Assembly (NCBI GenBank): GCA_947652115.1
Contig: OX393570.1
Location: forward strand, 6,420,710 to 6,484,709
Origin: Blastomussa wellsi
Taxonomy: Eukaryota > Cnidaria > Anthozoa > Scleractinia > Plerogyridae
Direction: 5' to 3'
DNA length: 64,000 nucleotides
Shown: positions 34,366 to 47,635 of the stretch, piece after piece
Layout of the letters: each line of letters opens with the position of its first letter
How positions within the stretch are numbered: position 1 is the first letter of the stretch
Notes under the pieces: generated by a model
Told to the model about the DNA's origin: nothing
Databases searched by the model: none
What the model saw: only the letters and a program-made list of their open reading frames with translations
Made by a program: the position numbers and the translations under genes

Positions 34366-34437
34366 ATATCTTAGCCACAATAAAATAGAAGTGCTGCCTC
34401 AAGAAATATTCCAAAACTTACCAACACTATTTATACT
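34366..34437 (+). CDS. Cassette 3 B exon: leucine-rich repeat
   Basis: 72 nt, phase 2-2, acceptor CACTTTTTACAG, donor GTAAGT. YLSHNKIEVLPQEIFQNLP then TLFI, the same as the cassette 1 B exon. Confidence 0.85.
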
Positions 34438-35294
34438 GTAAGTATGCATCTCGGTAAGAATTTAAATTCGAGCAATTCAACAGGAAAAAATGCCTTTAGA
34501 ACTACAACAAAGAGGACTAGTTTTTTCATTCAATCCTCTGATGTCAGTGAGCAAACTAAAAGCAAAATGCTAATTATGCGAGATCAACTGCGTGTGGTGT
34601 AATTATTCACGTCATCAGTATGGAGTTTTCGGAGGTAAATCGCAGACGTCCGTTTTGCCTCTCGGGCCGGGAGCGAAGAAGGGAAGCTGTATTTGCAGGC
34701 TAGCCGCCTATAAGTTTTTTACTTCTTTCCTGTCATTGTTCCTACGGCTTCCTGGCATGTTGGTTGCATCGGTGCAAAAAATCAAGGAAGGTCGCAAGTG
34801 TTTTACGCGCGTTTCATTTCCGGCTTCCATATTTCATTTGTAGCGTTCGCATCTTTAATGAAATGTATTTCCCAATCTGTTGGGCATGTGCGCAGCGGAA
34901 AACCTTCTCGAGATATGGCATAGTTCATACCGAAATATTACTCATACCAATTGAACGCAGGTATTTTTCAACAAATACTTCTGACTGGGTTATTGGTCGC
35001 TTTTTTTTCAAAACTTGCACTTTATAATTAAAGTGCATCTGAGGCGACTTTTTCTTTGTCGTTTTCACTTCCTCAATATGTTTGGAAAAGCACTGTAAAT
35101 GTAAAATATTTGCTGGAAAAATATTCGAGTGATTTTAAGGGGTCTAAAGTGCGGTTTTTTGTATTTATTTTTATTTATTTCGTCGATTAATTGAAGTTAC
35201 TATAGTCAGGATATCCTTATTTCCTAAATGGTAGTGTTAGCAGGTCTCTTTTGTACGCCCTGGCAAAACTCCAACAGTGTCTCTTCTCTCGCAG

Positions 35295-35366
35295 GGAGCT
35301 GGGATCGAATGACATCCGTATTGTGCATAAAGGGATATTCTCCAATCTACCGGAACTCGGGGCCTT
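35295..35366 (+). CDS. Cassette 3 C exon: leucine-rich repeat with altered donor
   Basis: 72 nt, phase 2-2, acceptor CTTCTCTCGCAG. The donor is GTGTGT where the other C copies have GTGAGT, a weaker site. ELGSNDIRIVHKGIFSNLPE then LGA. Confidence 0.8.
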
Positions 35367-36138
35367 GTGTGTTTGTTACATTTCTTTCATTTAATTTCTT
35401 AAAAGACGTTTGCAACACGTTCTGTATTGCGCGCAAGAGATTATCATCAAAAATGAATAAAAAGTTTGTCATTTATGGACACTCTCTCACATAGAAATTT
35501 ATTTGTAATTAATTTTACACGACCCCACAAGCTTTTAGCTTTAAGTCTTTTCGTGTTTAAATAAAGGATATACACGTATGTATGCGTGAATACTGATTCT
35601 TTTCGCTAGAATTTTCATTGCGTTTGACGCTTTGAATTGACGTTATAACTTTAATTCAATGAAACCTTAAAGGGGTATTGTCACGATGATTTTGGAGTGT
35701 TCAGATCAATTCTGTGCTTAAGTCATTGCTTCATAACTTTATTCAAACAAAAAAAAAATGCTTCTGCAGAATTGCCAAGAAGATATCAAATGAAAATTTA
35801 GCAGGGAGAGCAAACCACAACAGTCGGTTTCCTATTTTTTCAGGTATTGGCGTGAAAATTTGAAAAAAAGTGGCAATTTCTTTTCGATTTTCAATCCACT
35901 TCTATCCTAGCCATCTTTAACAAAGACGGTCAATAGTTTCAATGCAGTAATATAGTCACTCAAGTTAAAAAGTTGTTCATTTTTCCCACTACGCAAACTA
36001 GTTTCAAAGCTCAGAAAAAAAGTAACAGGTATAAATTAAAACTTGTTCCATTTGCTATGTCATTTTCATTGATTATATGCAGCGTTATGTCTGGAAACAC
36101 AAGCTGAAATTTTATTACCGAACGCAGAAGTGAACGTG

Positions 36139-36152
36139 AAAGGAGATGGAGT
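36139..36152 (+). other. Junction of the 445-bp deletion (cassette 3/4)
   Basis: Same GTGAAAGGAGATGGAGTCC junction as near 26244, about 9.9 kb downstream, confirming that cassettes 1+2 and 3+4 derive from one duplicated block. Confidence 0.75.
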
Positions 36153-37282
36153 CCAAAGATGCGTTGACAGTGTGTTCCGTGTACTGACCGTTTAAAATTA
36201 GATTAGCGACCCGGACTTTGGATTCAAATTACCCGCGCACCCATTGTGAGAAGGGATAATATTCACAGCAAATCACGGCAACGGTTCGCCCGTACGCCTA
36301 TATATGCTTCTACGCAGTCACGTGGACATATTCTCATTTTTGTTTAGTTCTTCATTAGATACAAACAGCCCAACTCTTTTTTAAGATGAGGTCAATTTCC
36401 GAAATATTGAAATATTATTGTCGCCTGCACGCGCTATTCACCCCAACCGAACACAAAATATCTTCTAACACTCAGTCCTCCATGTAACTAAACAGAGGAA
36501 TTGCTACCGCATCCTTTTTTCTGTTTGGTACCTCCTCACCTGAAGTGAGTTGAGTGAACCAAAATAGAAAAGAAACATGCCATGATGTTTGTTTGTATTC
36601 CTTCTTTACGTTTCCAAAAGAGAGAAACTGACTTCCCTTGCTTGGAAATAGTAAATAATCAGATTAGCGTTAATAGCAGCGTAACTTGCAGATCAAAATG
36701 CCGCTTAGGCGTGACTGCCCCGCCCCCCATTTTTATCAATTTCCCTAGGCCTGTCTTTTAAAGCGTGCTGCGCATCACAGGATATCCAGAGTCTGGATTT
36801 AAAGCGTAGCATAAAGTCACCCGACTATGCTGAAGGCATGCCCCACCTAGTACCTCCCGTCGTCGCATTCTCCTGCGAAATATGTGGCGCGCGGCGATGA
36901 CCATAAAAAGTGAATTACATGGTTCTCCTATTTCTGTGCATGCAAGGTTTTCCTGTTATATGGTTATGGGAACTTCGGGCTACATGAGCTCCCCTAATAT
37001 TATCTCATAAGCAAACTTCATTCTTTCAAATATAGAAATTTAAGTTTTTTTAATCAAAGATACAGGTCAATTCATCGATTGTTATTCTAATTATGACACA
37101 AATGTTCTCCGAAAATGTTACCTCTATCAGGTGAAAGTTTACAACTTTCAACGTCATGGTTTTCGTAAACTATACAACACCGAAATGTTTTCACTTGAGT
37201 TGACAAGAACCGTTAGTAAATGGTATATATAAATGGTTATTATTATGGAAATGGAGCACATTTTTTACTTCACTTTTTACAG

Positions 37283-37354
37283 GGATCTTAGCCACAATAA
37301 AATAGAAGTGCTGCCTGAAGAAATATTCCAAAACTTACCATCACTATCTGAATT
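37283..37354 (+). CDS. Cassette 4 A exon: leucine-rich repeat
   Basis: 72 nt, phase 2-2, acceptor CTTTTTACAG, donor GTAAGT. DLSHNKIEVLPEEIFQNLPS then LSE. Terminal glutamate is unique among the A copies. Confidence 0.85.
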
Positions 37355-38459
37355 GTAAGTATACATCTGGCAAGAATTCAAATTCGAGCAATTCCACAGG
37401 AAAAATGTCTTTGGAACTTCAATAAATAGGAAGTTATAAATTGCCAAAGTAAATGATTTATCAACGTTTACTTTCCCTTGCATGTTAGTGTTCCCCAACA
37501 CTTACCTCTTTGAAGTGTAGCGTTTTTACTGTTTCGTAGTTTTAGAGTTTTCCTGATTTCAGTTCTGTGCGGATAACTCCAAATGAAATAACAACATTAT
37601 GTCACGAAGACAGATACATTAGAAGTGTTGCTGTAGAGTAAACGCCTGGATATCAAACTGAGGCTGTGCATGTACCCTGCTTTTCTACCAAACCCATTGC
37701 TGCATTAACATTGTTTTAAAACACCATACTACAGGCTTACAGGCGGCTTTCGACAAACGTCTATGAAATGAAAGAAAAACTTGAAAGTTCGTGTCCCGAG
37801 CAGGATTCGAGCACGCGTCTTCCCGCGTACTAGTCGGGTGTGATCTCCACTCGGTTACTTACGTCTTTCCTGTCATTGTTTCTACGGCTTTCCTGGCTCA
37901 AATAATTTCTGTTCTATTTGTTACATCAGTAACCCTGATTGTCGGAAAGGGCCATGAAACACAAATGTCTCGAATCAAAAATGGCCCTTGGATTGGCCGC
38001 GTTCGATTTACTCACATCAATAAGCTGCCACGTCCCGAGTCTGGTTGCCCCAATGTTGTAGTGGATATCACGCCCGACTAGTATACAGGGAGATGCAGGT
38101 TCGAATCCTGCTCATGAAACAAAGTTCTTCTTTCATTTCAGAAACGTGTGTCGAAAGCCGCCTATAAGACTTTGCTGTCATTGTTTTTACGGCTTTTCTG
38201 GCTCAAATAATCTCTGTTCTACTTGCATGTTACTTGCATACAAAAAATCAAGGAAGGTCACCGAGCAAAATAAAATTAATTTTCAAGATAAAAACAAATG
38301 TTTGCACCTACTTCCACAAGAACCGTAGTAAATGGCATACATAAATGTTGTTATGAATGGACATGGAACACATTTTTTTCCTGTCGCCTAGCCTTTCAAA
38401 TGCAAAAAGGCGTTCTCTTCATTAATGTTGCCTGATACATTTCTTCTCACTTTTTACAG

Positions 38460-38531
38460 ATATCTTAGCCACAATAAAATAGAAGTGCTGCCTCAAGAAA
38501 TATTCCAAAACTTACCAACACTATTTATACT
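38460..38531 (+). CDS. Cassette 4 B exon: leucine-rich repeat
   Basis: 72 nt, phase 2-2, acceptor CACTTTTTACAG, donor GTAAGT. YLSHNKIEVLPQEIFQNLP then TLFI. Confidence 0.85.
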
Positions 38532-39389
38532 GTAAGTATGCATCTCGGTAAGAATTTAAATTCGAGCAATTCAACAGGAAAAAATGCCTTTAGAACTACA
38601 ACAAAGAGGACTAGTTTTTTCATTCAATCCTCTGATGTCAGTGAGCAAACTAAAAGCAAAATGCTAATTATGCGAGATCAACTGCGTGTGGTTTAATTAT
38701 TCACGCCATCAGTATGGAGTTTTCGGAGGTAAATCGCAGACGTCCGTTTTGCCTCTCGGGCCGGTAGCGAAGAAGGGAAGCTGTATTTGCAGGCTAGCCG
38801 CCTATAAGTTTTTTACTTCTTTCCTGTCATTGTTCCTACGGCTTCCTGGCATGTTGGTTGCATCGGTGCAAAAAATCAAGGAAGGTCGCAAGTGTTTTAC
38901 GCGCGTTTCATTTCCGGCTTCCATATTTCATTTGTAGCGTGCGCATCTTTAATGAAATGTATTTCCCAAACTGTTGGGCATGTGCGCAGCGGAAAACCTT
39001 CTCGAGATATGGCATAGTTCATACCGAAATATTACTCATACCAATTGAACGCAAGTATTTTTTAACAAATACTTCTGACTGGGTTATTGGTCGCTTTTTT
39101 TTTAAAAACTTGCACTTTATATTTAAAGTGAATCTGAGGCGACTATTTCTTTGTCGTTTTCACTTCCTCAATATGTTTGGAAAAGCACTGTAAATGTAAA
39201 AAATTTGCTGGAAAAATATTCGAGTGATTTTAAGGGGTCTAAAGTGCGGTTTTTTGTATTTATTTTTATTTATTTCGTCGATTAATTGAAGTTACTATAG
39301 TAAGGATATCCTTATTTCCTAAATGGTAGTGTTAGCAGGTCTCTTTTGTACGCCCTGGCAAAACTCCAACAGTGTCTCTTCTCTCGCAG

Positions 39390-39461
39390 GGGGCTGGGAT
39401 CGAATGACATCCGCATTGTGCATAAAGGGATATTCTCCAATCTACCGGAACTCTGGGCCTT
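39390..39461 (+). CDS. Cassette 4 C exon: leucine-rich repeat
   Basis: 72 nt, phase 2-2, acceptor CTTCTCTCGCAG, donor GTGAGT. GLGSNDIRIVHKGIFSNLPE then LWA. First residue is G rather than E. Confidence 0.85.
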
Positions 39462-41820
39462 GTGAGTTTGTTACATTTCTTTCATTTAATTTCTTAAAAG
39501 ACGTTTGCAACACGTTCTGTATTGCGCGCAAGAGATTGTCATCAAAAATGAATAAAAACTTTGTCATTTATGGACACTCTCTCACATAGAAATTTATTTG
39601 TAATTAATTTTACACGACCCCACAAGCTTTTAGCTTTAAGTCTTTTCGTGTTTAAATAAAGGATATACACGTATGTATTCGTGAATACTGATTCTTTTCG
39701 CTAGAATTTTCATTGCGTTTGACGCTTTGAATTGACGTTATAACTATAATTCAATGAAACCTTAAAGGGGTATTGTCACGATGATTTTGGAGTGTTCAGA
39801 TCAATTCTGTGCTTAAGTCATTGCTTCATAACTTTATTCAAACAAAAAAAAAATGCTTCTGCAGAATTGCCAAGAACATATCAAATGAAAATTTAGCAAG
39901 GAGAGCAAACCACAACAGTCGGTTTCCTATTTTTTCAGGTATTGGCGTGGAAATTTGAAAAAAAAGTGGCAATTTGTTTTTGATTTTATGTCCACTTCTA
40001 TCCTAGCCATCTTTAACAAAGACGGTCAATAGTTTCAATGCAGTAATATAGTCACTCAAGTTAAAAAGTTGTTCATTTTTCCCACCACGCAAACTAGTTT
40101 CAAAGCTCAGAAAAAAAGTAACAGGTATAAATTAAAACTTGTTCCATTTGCTATGTCATTTTCATTGATTATATGCAGCGTTATGTCTGGAAAGACAAGC
40201 TGAAATTTTATTACCGAACGCAGAAGTGAACGTGAAAGCACGGGTAACCCAAGCTTCTTTGGGAACCGTCAAAATGACTTTGCAGTAACGGCGTTATTAT
40301 AAGAGTTTGTATGGGAATATTACGATCGCACAAAATACTTGAAAATGAGAAGAAAAATAATAAAATCGACTTACCTGCCCTTTTGTGTCTATAACTTGTT
40401 TTTTTATGGCCTTTGAAGGCGTTTCAGAGCGATTCCAGTGGGTTTTAGCTTCTCTGTATTCCTCTCCATATATAATTCTCAAGGTAGGGCACTCGAGTTA
40501 CGGAGCCCGGCAGATCGACTGAAGGAATCCAGCCATAAATTCGCCCGAAGGGATCCGCTCGCCTAAAGATTCCGCCTAGAGCAGCCCTAATAGATGCTCT
40601 ACACATTGCTTCTCTTCATAGGATGAAAACGTCCGCCAAGGAGCAATTTTAGGGAGCAAATCTCTCAAGGCTTTTCGATCAGCAGCCGTCCAAAGATGCG
40701 TTGACAGTGTGTTCCGTGTACTGACCGTTTAAAATTAGATTAGCGACCCGGACTTTGGATTCAAATTACCCGCGCACCCATTGTGAGAAGGGATAATATT
40801 CACAGCAAATCACGGCAACGGTTCGCCCGTACGCCTATATATGCTTCTACGCAGTCACGTGGACATATTGTCATTTTTGTTTAGTTCTTCGTTATATACA
40901 AACAGCCCAACTCTTTTTTAAGATGAGGTCAATTTCCGAAATATTGAAATATTATTGTCGCCTGCACGCGCTATTCACCCCAACCGAACACAAAATATCT
41001 TCTAACACTCAGTCTTCCATGTAACTAAACAGAGGAACTGCTACCGCATCCTTTTTTCTGTTTGGTACCTCCTCACGTGAAGTGAGTTAAGTGAACCAAA
41101 ATAGAAAAGAAGCATGCCATGATGTTTGTTTGTATTCCTTCTTTACGTTTCCAAAAGAGAGAAACTGACTTCCCTTGCTTGGAAATCGTAAATAATCAGA
41201 TTAGCGTTAAAGAGCAGCGTAACTTGCAGATCAAAATGCCGCTTAGGCGTGACTGCCCCGCCCCCCATTTTTATCAATTTCCCTAGGCCTGTCTTTTAAA
41301 GCGTGCTGCGCATCACAGGATATCCAGAGTCTGGATTTAAAACGTAGCATAAAGTCACCCGACTATGCTGAAGGCATGCCCCACCTAGTCCCTCCCGTCG
41401 TCGCATTCTCCTGCGAAATATGTGGCGCGCGACGATGACCATAAAAAGTGAAATACATGGCTCTCCTATTTCTGTGCATGCAAGGTTTTCCTGTTATATG
41501 GTTATGGGGAACTTCGGGCTACATGAGCTCCCCTAATATTATCTCATAAGCAAACTTCATTCTTCCAAATATAGAAATTTAATTTTTTTAATCAAAGATA
41601 CAGGTCAATTCATCGATTGTTATTCTAATTATGACACAAATTTTCTCCGAAAATGTTACCTCTATCAGGTGAAAGTTTACAACTTTCAACGTCATGGTCT
41701 TCGTAAACTTATACAACACCGAAATGTTTTAACTTACGTTCACAAGAACCGTAGTAAATGGTATATATAAATAGTTATTATGATGGAAATTGGAAACGTT
41801 TTTTACTTCACTTTTTACAG

Positions 41821-41892
41821 GGGTCTTAGCCACAATAAAATAGAAGTGCTGCCTGAAGAAATATTCCAAAACTTACCATCACTATCTCTATT
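41821..41892 (+). CDS. Cassette 5 A exon: leucine-rich repeat
   Basis: 72 nt, phase 2-2, acceptor CTTTTTACAG, donor GTAAGT. GLSHNKIEVLPEEIFQNLPS then LSL. Confidence 0.85.
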
Positions 41893-42999
41893 GTAAGTAT
41901 ACATCTGGCAAGAATTCAAATTCGAGCAATTCCACAGGAAAAATGTCTTTGGAACTTCAATAAATAGGAAGTTATAAATTGCCAAAGTAAATGATTTATC
42001 AACGTTTACTTTCCCTTGCATGTTAGTGTTCCCCAACACTTACCTCTTTGAAGTGTAGCGATTTCACTCTTTCGTAGTTTTAGAGTTTTCCTGATTTCAG
42101 TTCTGTGCGGATAACTCCAAATGAAATAACAACATTATGTCACGAAGACAGATACATTAGAAGTGTTGCTGTAGAGTAAACGCCTGGATATCAAACTGAG
42201 GCTGTTCATGTACCGTGCTTTTCTACCAAACCCATTGCTGCATTAACATTGTTTTAAAACACCATACTAATGGCTTAGAGGCGGCTTTCGACAAACGTCT
42301 ATAAAAAGAAAGAAAAACTTGAAAGTTGGTGTCCCGAGCAGGATTCGAGCACGCGTCTTCACGCGTACTAGTCGGGTGTGATCTCCACTCGGTTACTTAC
42401 GTCTTTCCTGTCATTGTTTCTACGGCTTTCCCGGCTCAAATAATTTCCGTCTTATTTGTTACATCAGTAACCCTGATTGTCGGAAAGGGCCATGAAACAC
42501 AAATTTCTCGAATCCAAAATGCCCCTTGGATTGGCCGCGTTCGATTTACTCACATCAATAAGTTGCCACGTCCCGAGTCTGCTTGCCCCAATGTTGTAGT
42601 GGATATCACGCCCGACTAGTATACAGGGAGATGCAGGTTCGAATCCTGCTCGTGAAACAAAGTTCTTCTTTCATTTCAGAGACGTGTGTCGAAAGCCGCC
42701 TATAAGACTTTGCTGTCATTGTTTTTACGGCTTTTCTGGCTCAAATAATCTCTGTTCTACTTGCATGTTACTTGCATACAAAAAATCAAGGAAGGTCCAC
42801 GAGCAAAATAAAATTAATTTTCAAGATAAAAACAAATGTTTGCACTTACTTCCACAAGAACGGTAGTAAATGGCATACATAAATTTTGTTATGAATGGAC
42901 ATGGAACACATTTTTTTCCTGTCGCCTAGCCTTTCAAATGCAAAAAGGCGTTCTCTCTTCATTAATGTTGCCTGGTACATTTCTTCTCACTTTTTACAG

Positions 43000-43071
43000 A
43001 GATCTTAGCCACAATAAAATAGAAGTGCTGCCTCAAGAAATATTCCAAAACTTACCATTACTATATAGATT
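43000..43071 (+). CDS. Cassette 5 B exon: leucine-rich repeat (YRL subtype)
   Basis: 72 nt, phase 2-2, acceptor CTTTTTACAG, donor GTAAGT. DLSHNKIEVLPQEIFQNLP then LLYR, matching the cassette 2 B exon. Confidence 0.85.
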
Positions 43072-43932
43072 GTAAGTATGCATCTGGCAAGAATTTAAAT
43101 TCGAGCAATTCCACAGGAAAAATGTCTTTAGAACTAACACAAAGAGGACTAGTTTTTTCATTCAATCCTCTGATGTCAGTGGGCAAACTGAAAGCGAAAT
43201 GCTAATTATGCGAGATCAACTGCGTGTGGTGTAATTATCACGTCATCAGTATGGAATTTTCTGAGGTAAATCGCAGACGTCCGTTTTGCGAAACGCCTCT
43301 CAGGCCGGGAGCGAAGAAGGGAAGCTGTATTTGCAGGCTAGCCGCCTATAAGTTTTTTAATTCTTTCCTGTCATTGTTCCTACGGCTTCCTGGCATGTTG
43401 GTTGCATCGGTGCAAAAAATCGAGGAAGGTCGCAAGTGTTTTACGCGCGTTTCATTTCCGGCTTCCATATTTCATTTGTAGCGTGCGCATCTTTAATTAA
43501 ATGTATATCCCAAACTGTTGGGCATGTGCGCAGCGGAAAACCTTCTCGAGATATGGCATAGTTCATACCGAAATATTACTCATACCAATTGAACGCAGGT
43601 ATTTTTTAACAAATACTTCTGACTGGGTTATTGGTCGCTTTTTTTCAAAACTTGCACTTTATATTTAAAGTGCATCTGAGGCGACTTTTTCTTTGTCGTT
43701 TTCACTTCCTCAATATGTTTGGAAAAGCACTGTAAATGTAAAAAATTTGCTCGAAAAATATTCGAGTGATTTTAAGGGGTCTAAAGTGCGGTTTTTATGT
43801 ATTTATTTTTATTGATTTCGTCGATTAATTGAAGTTACTATAGTCAGGATATCCTTATTTCCTAAATGGTAGTGTTAGCAGGTCTCTTTTGTACGCCCTG
43901 GCAAAACTCCAACAGTGTCTCTTCTCTCGCAG

Positions 43933-44004
43933 GGAGCTGGGATCGAATGACATCCGCATTGTGCATAAAGGGATATTCTCCAATCTACCGAAACTCTTGG
44001 TCTT
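43933..44004 (+). CDS. Cassette 5 C exon: leucine-rich repeat
   Basis: 72 nt, phase 2-2, acceptor CTTCTCTCGCAG, donor GTGAGT. ELGSNDIRIVHKGIFSNLPK then LLV. E to K and a different end than all other C copies. Confidence 0.85.
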
Positions 44005-44150
44005 GTGAGTTTGTTACATTTCTTTCATTTAATTTCTTAAAAGACGTTTGCAACACGTTCTGTATTGCGCGCAAGAGATTATCATCAAAAATGAATAAAA
44101 AGTTTGTCATTTATGGACACTCTCTCACATATAAATTTATTTGTAATTAA

Positions 44151-44176
44151 CCCTTTACTGCCCAAGGGGTCTCCCT

Positions 44177-44223
<47 letters not shown>

Positions 44224-44243
44224 CACGCTTGGGCAGGAAAGGG
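44151..44243. mobile_element. 93-bp MITE flanked by TTAA (piggyBac-type target)
   Basis: Starts CCCTTTACTGCCCAAGGG and ends TTGGGCAGGAAAGGG, giving imperfect terminal inverted repeats. TTAA lies at 44147-44150 and again at 44244-44247. Other cassettes have one uninterrupted TAATTAATTTTACACG at this place, so the empty site is visible within the same window. Insertion at TTAA with duplication fits piggyBac-superfamily non-autonomous elements. Present only in cassette 5. Confidence 0.85.
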
Positions 44244-46451
44244 TTAATTTTACACGACCCCACAAGCTTTTAGCTTTAAGTCTTTTCGTGTTTAAATAAA
44301 GGATATACACGTTTGTATGCGTGAATACTGATTCTTTTCGCTAGAATTTTCATTGCGTTTGACGCTTTGAATTGACGTTATAACTTTAATCCAATGAAAC
44401 CTTAAAGGGGTATTGTAACGATGATTTTGGAGTGTTCAGATCAATTCTGTGCTTAAGTCATTGCTTCATAACTTTATTCAAACAAAAAAAAAATGCTTCT
44501 GCAGAATTGCCAAGAAGATATCAAATGAAAATTTAGCAGGGAGAGCAAACCACAACAGTCGGTTTCCTATTTTTTCAGGTATTGGCGTGAAAATTTGAAA
44601 AAAAGTGGCAATTTCTTTTCGATTTTCAATCCACTTCTATCCTAGCCATCTTTAACAAAGACGGTCAATAGTTTCAATGCAGTAATATAGTCACTCAAGT
44701 TAAAAAGTTGTTCATTTTTCCCACTACGCAAACTAGTTTCAAAGCTCAGAAAAAAAGTAACAGGTATAAATTAAAACTTGTTCCATTTGCTATGTCATTT
44801 TCATTGATTATATGCAGCGTTATGTCTGGAAACACAAGCTGAAATTTTATTACCGAACGCAGAAGTGAACGTGAAAGCACAGGTAACCCAAGCTTCTTTG
44901 GGAACCGTCAACATGACTTTGCAGTAACGGCGTTATTATAAGAGTTTGTATGGGAATATAACGATCGCACAAAATACTTGAAAATGAGAAGAAAAATAAT
45001 AAAATCGACTTACCTGCCCTTTTGTGTCTATAACTTGTGTTTTTTTGGCCTTGGAAGGCGTTTCAGAGCGATTCCAGTGGGTTTTAGCTTCTCTGTATTC
45101 CTCTCCATATATAATTCTCAAGGTAGGGCACTCGAGTTACGGAGCCCGGCAGATCGAATGAAGGAATCCAGCCATAAATTCGCCCGAAGGGATCCGCTTG
45201 CCTAAAGATTCCGCCTAGAGCAGCGCTAATAGATGCTCTACACATTGCTTCTCTTCATAGGATGAAAACTTCCGCCAAGGAGCAATTTTAGGGAGCAAAT
45301 CTCTCAAGGCTTTTCGATCAGCAGCCGTCCAAAGATGCGTTGACAGTGTGTTCCGTGTACTGACCGTTTAAAATTAGATTAGCGACCCGGACTTTGGATT
45401 CAAATTACCCGCGCACCCATTGTGAGAAGGGATAATATTCACAGCAAATCACGGCAACGGTTCGCCCGTACGCCTATATATGCTTCTACGCGGTTACGTG
45501 GACATATTGTCATTTTTGTTTACTTCTTCATTATATACAAACAGCCCAACTCTTTTTTAAGATGAGGTCAATTTCCGAAATATTGAAATATTATTGTCGC
45601 CTGCACGCGCTATTTACCCCAACCGAACACAAAATATCTTCTAACACTCAGTCTTCCATGTAACTAAACAGAGGAATTGCTACCGCATCATTTTTTCTGT
45701 TTGGTACCTCCTCACCTGAAGTGAGTTGAGTGAACCAAAATAGAAAAGAAGCATGCCATGATGTTTGTTTGTATTCCTTCTTTACGTTTCCAAAAGAGAG
45801 AAACTGACTTCCCTTGATTAGCGTTAAAGAGCAGATTAGCGTTAAAGAGCAGCGTAACTTGCAGATCAAAATGCCGCTTACTCTGCCCCGCCCCCCATTT
45901 TTATGAATTTCCCTAGGCCTGTCTTTTAAAGCGTGCTGCGCATCACAGGATATCCAGAGTCTGGATTTAAAGCGTAGCATAAAGTCACCCGACTATGCTG
46001 AAGGCATGCCCCACCTAGTCCCTCCCGTCGTCGCATTCTCCTGCGAAATATGTGGCGCGCGACGATGACCATAAAAAGTAAAATACGTGGTTCTCTTATT
46101 TCTGTTCATGCAAGGTTTTCCTGTTATATGGTTATGGGGAACTTCGGGCTACATGAGCTCCCCTAATATTATCTCATAAGCAAACTTTATTCTTCCAAAT
46201 ATAGAAATTTAATTTTTTTTAATCAAAGATGCAGGTCAATTCATCGATTCTTATTCTAATTATGACACAAATGTTCTCCGAAAATGTTACCTCTATCAGG
46301 TGAAAGTTTACAACTTTCAACGTCATGTTCTTCGTAAACTTATACAACACCGAAATGTTTTCACTTACGTTCACAAGAACCGTAGTAAATGGCATATATG
46401 AATGGTTATTATGATGGAAATTGGACACGTTTTTTACTTCACTTTTTACAG

Positions 46452-46523
46452 GGATCTTAGCTACAATAAAATAGAAGTGCTGCCTGAAGAAATATTCCAA
46501 AACTTACCGTCACTATTTAGATT
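46452..46523 (+). CDS. Cassette 6 first A exon: leucine-rich repeat
   Basis: 72 nt, phase 2-2, acceptor CTTTTTACAG, donor GTAAGT. DLSYNKIEVLPEEIFQNLPS then LFR. The LFR end resembles the B YRL subtype, hinting at exchange between A and B copies. Confidence 0.85.
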
Positions 46524-47563
46524 GTAAGTATGCATCTGGCAAGAATTTAAATTCGAGCAATTCCACAGGAAAAATGTCTTTGGAACTTCAATAAATAGGA
46601 AGTTATAAATTGCCAAAGTAAATGATTTGTCAACGTTTACTTTCCCTTGCATGTCAGTGTTCCCCAACACTTACCTCTTTGACGTGTAGCGATTTCACTC
46701 TTTCGTAGTTTTAGAGTTTTCCTGATTTCAGTTCTTTGCGGATAACTCCAAATGAAATAACAACATTATTTCAGGAAGAGAGATACATTAGAAGTGTTGC
46801 TGTAGAGTAAACGCCTGGATATCAAACTGAGGCTGTGCATGTACCGTGCTTTTCTACCAAACCCATTGCTGCATTAACATTGTTTTAAAACACCATACTA
46901 CAGGCTTACAGGCGGCTTTCGACAAACGTCTATGAAATGAAAGAAAAACTTGAAAGTTCGTGTCCAAGGCAGGATTCGAGCACGCGTCTCCCCGCGTACT
47001 AGTCGGGTGTGATTTCCACTCGGTTACTTACGTCTTTCCTGTCATTGTTTCTACGGCTTTCCTGGCTCAAATAATTTCTGTTCTATTTGTTACATCAGTA
47101 ACCCTGATTGTCGGGAAAGGGCCATGAAACACAAATTTCTCGAATCAAAAATGCCCCTTGGATTGGCCGCGTTCGATTTACTCACATCAATAAGTTGCCA
47201 CGTCCCGAGTCTGGTTGCCCCAATGTTGTAGTGGATATCACGCCCGACTAGTATACAGGGAGATGCGGGTTCGAATCCTGCTCGTGAAACAAAGTTCTTC
47301 TTTCATTTCAGAGACGTGTGTCGAAAGCCGCCTATAAGACTTTGCTCTCATTGCTTTTACGGCTTTTCTGGCTCAAATAATCTCTGTTCTACTTGCATGT
47401 TACTTGCATACAAAAAATCAAGGAAGGTCGCCGAGCAAAATAAAATTGATTTTCAAGATAAAACAAATGTTTGCACTTACGTTCACAAGAACCGCAGTAA
47501 ATGGCATATATAAATGGTTATTATGATGGAAATTGGACACGTTTTTTACTTCACTTTTTACAG

Positions 47564-47635
47564 GGATCTTAGCTACAATAAAATAGAAGTGCTGCCTGAA
47601 GAAATATTCCAAAACTTACCGTCACTATTTAGATT
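47564..47635 (+). CDS. Cassette 6 second A exon: leucine-rich repeat
   Basis: 72 nt, phase 2-2, acceptor CTTTTTACAG, donor GTAAGT. Same reading as the exon at 46452. It arose by a 1112-bp duplication whose junction near 47460-47490 joins B-exon upstream sequence to A-exon upstream sequence. Confidence 0.85.

Noticed and set aside
21754..45121. Recurring 61-codon minus-strand frame (starts MRIIYGEEY) in the C-to-A introns
   Set aside because: Recurs only because the introns are duplicated; no family recognised and no start or splice context.
45648..45980. 110-codon minus-strand frame between cassettes
   Set aside because: Not conserved as an open frame in the other, nearly identical cassettes.
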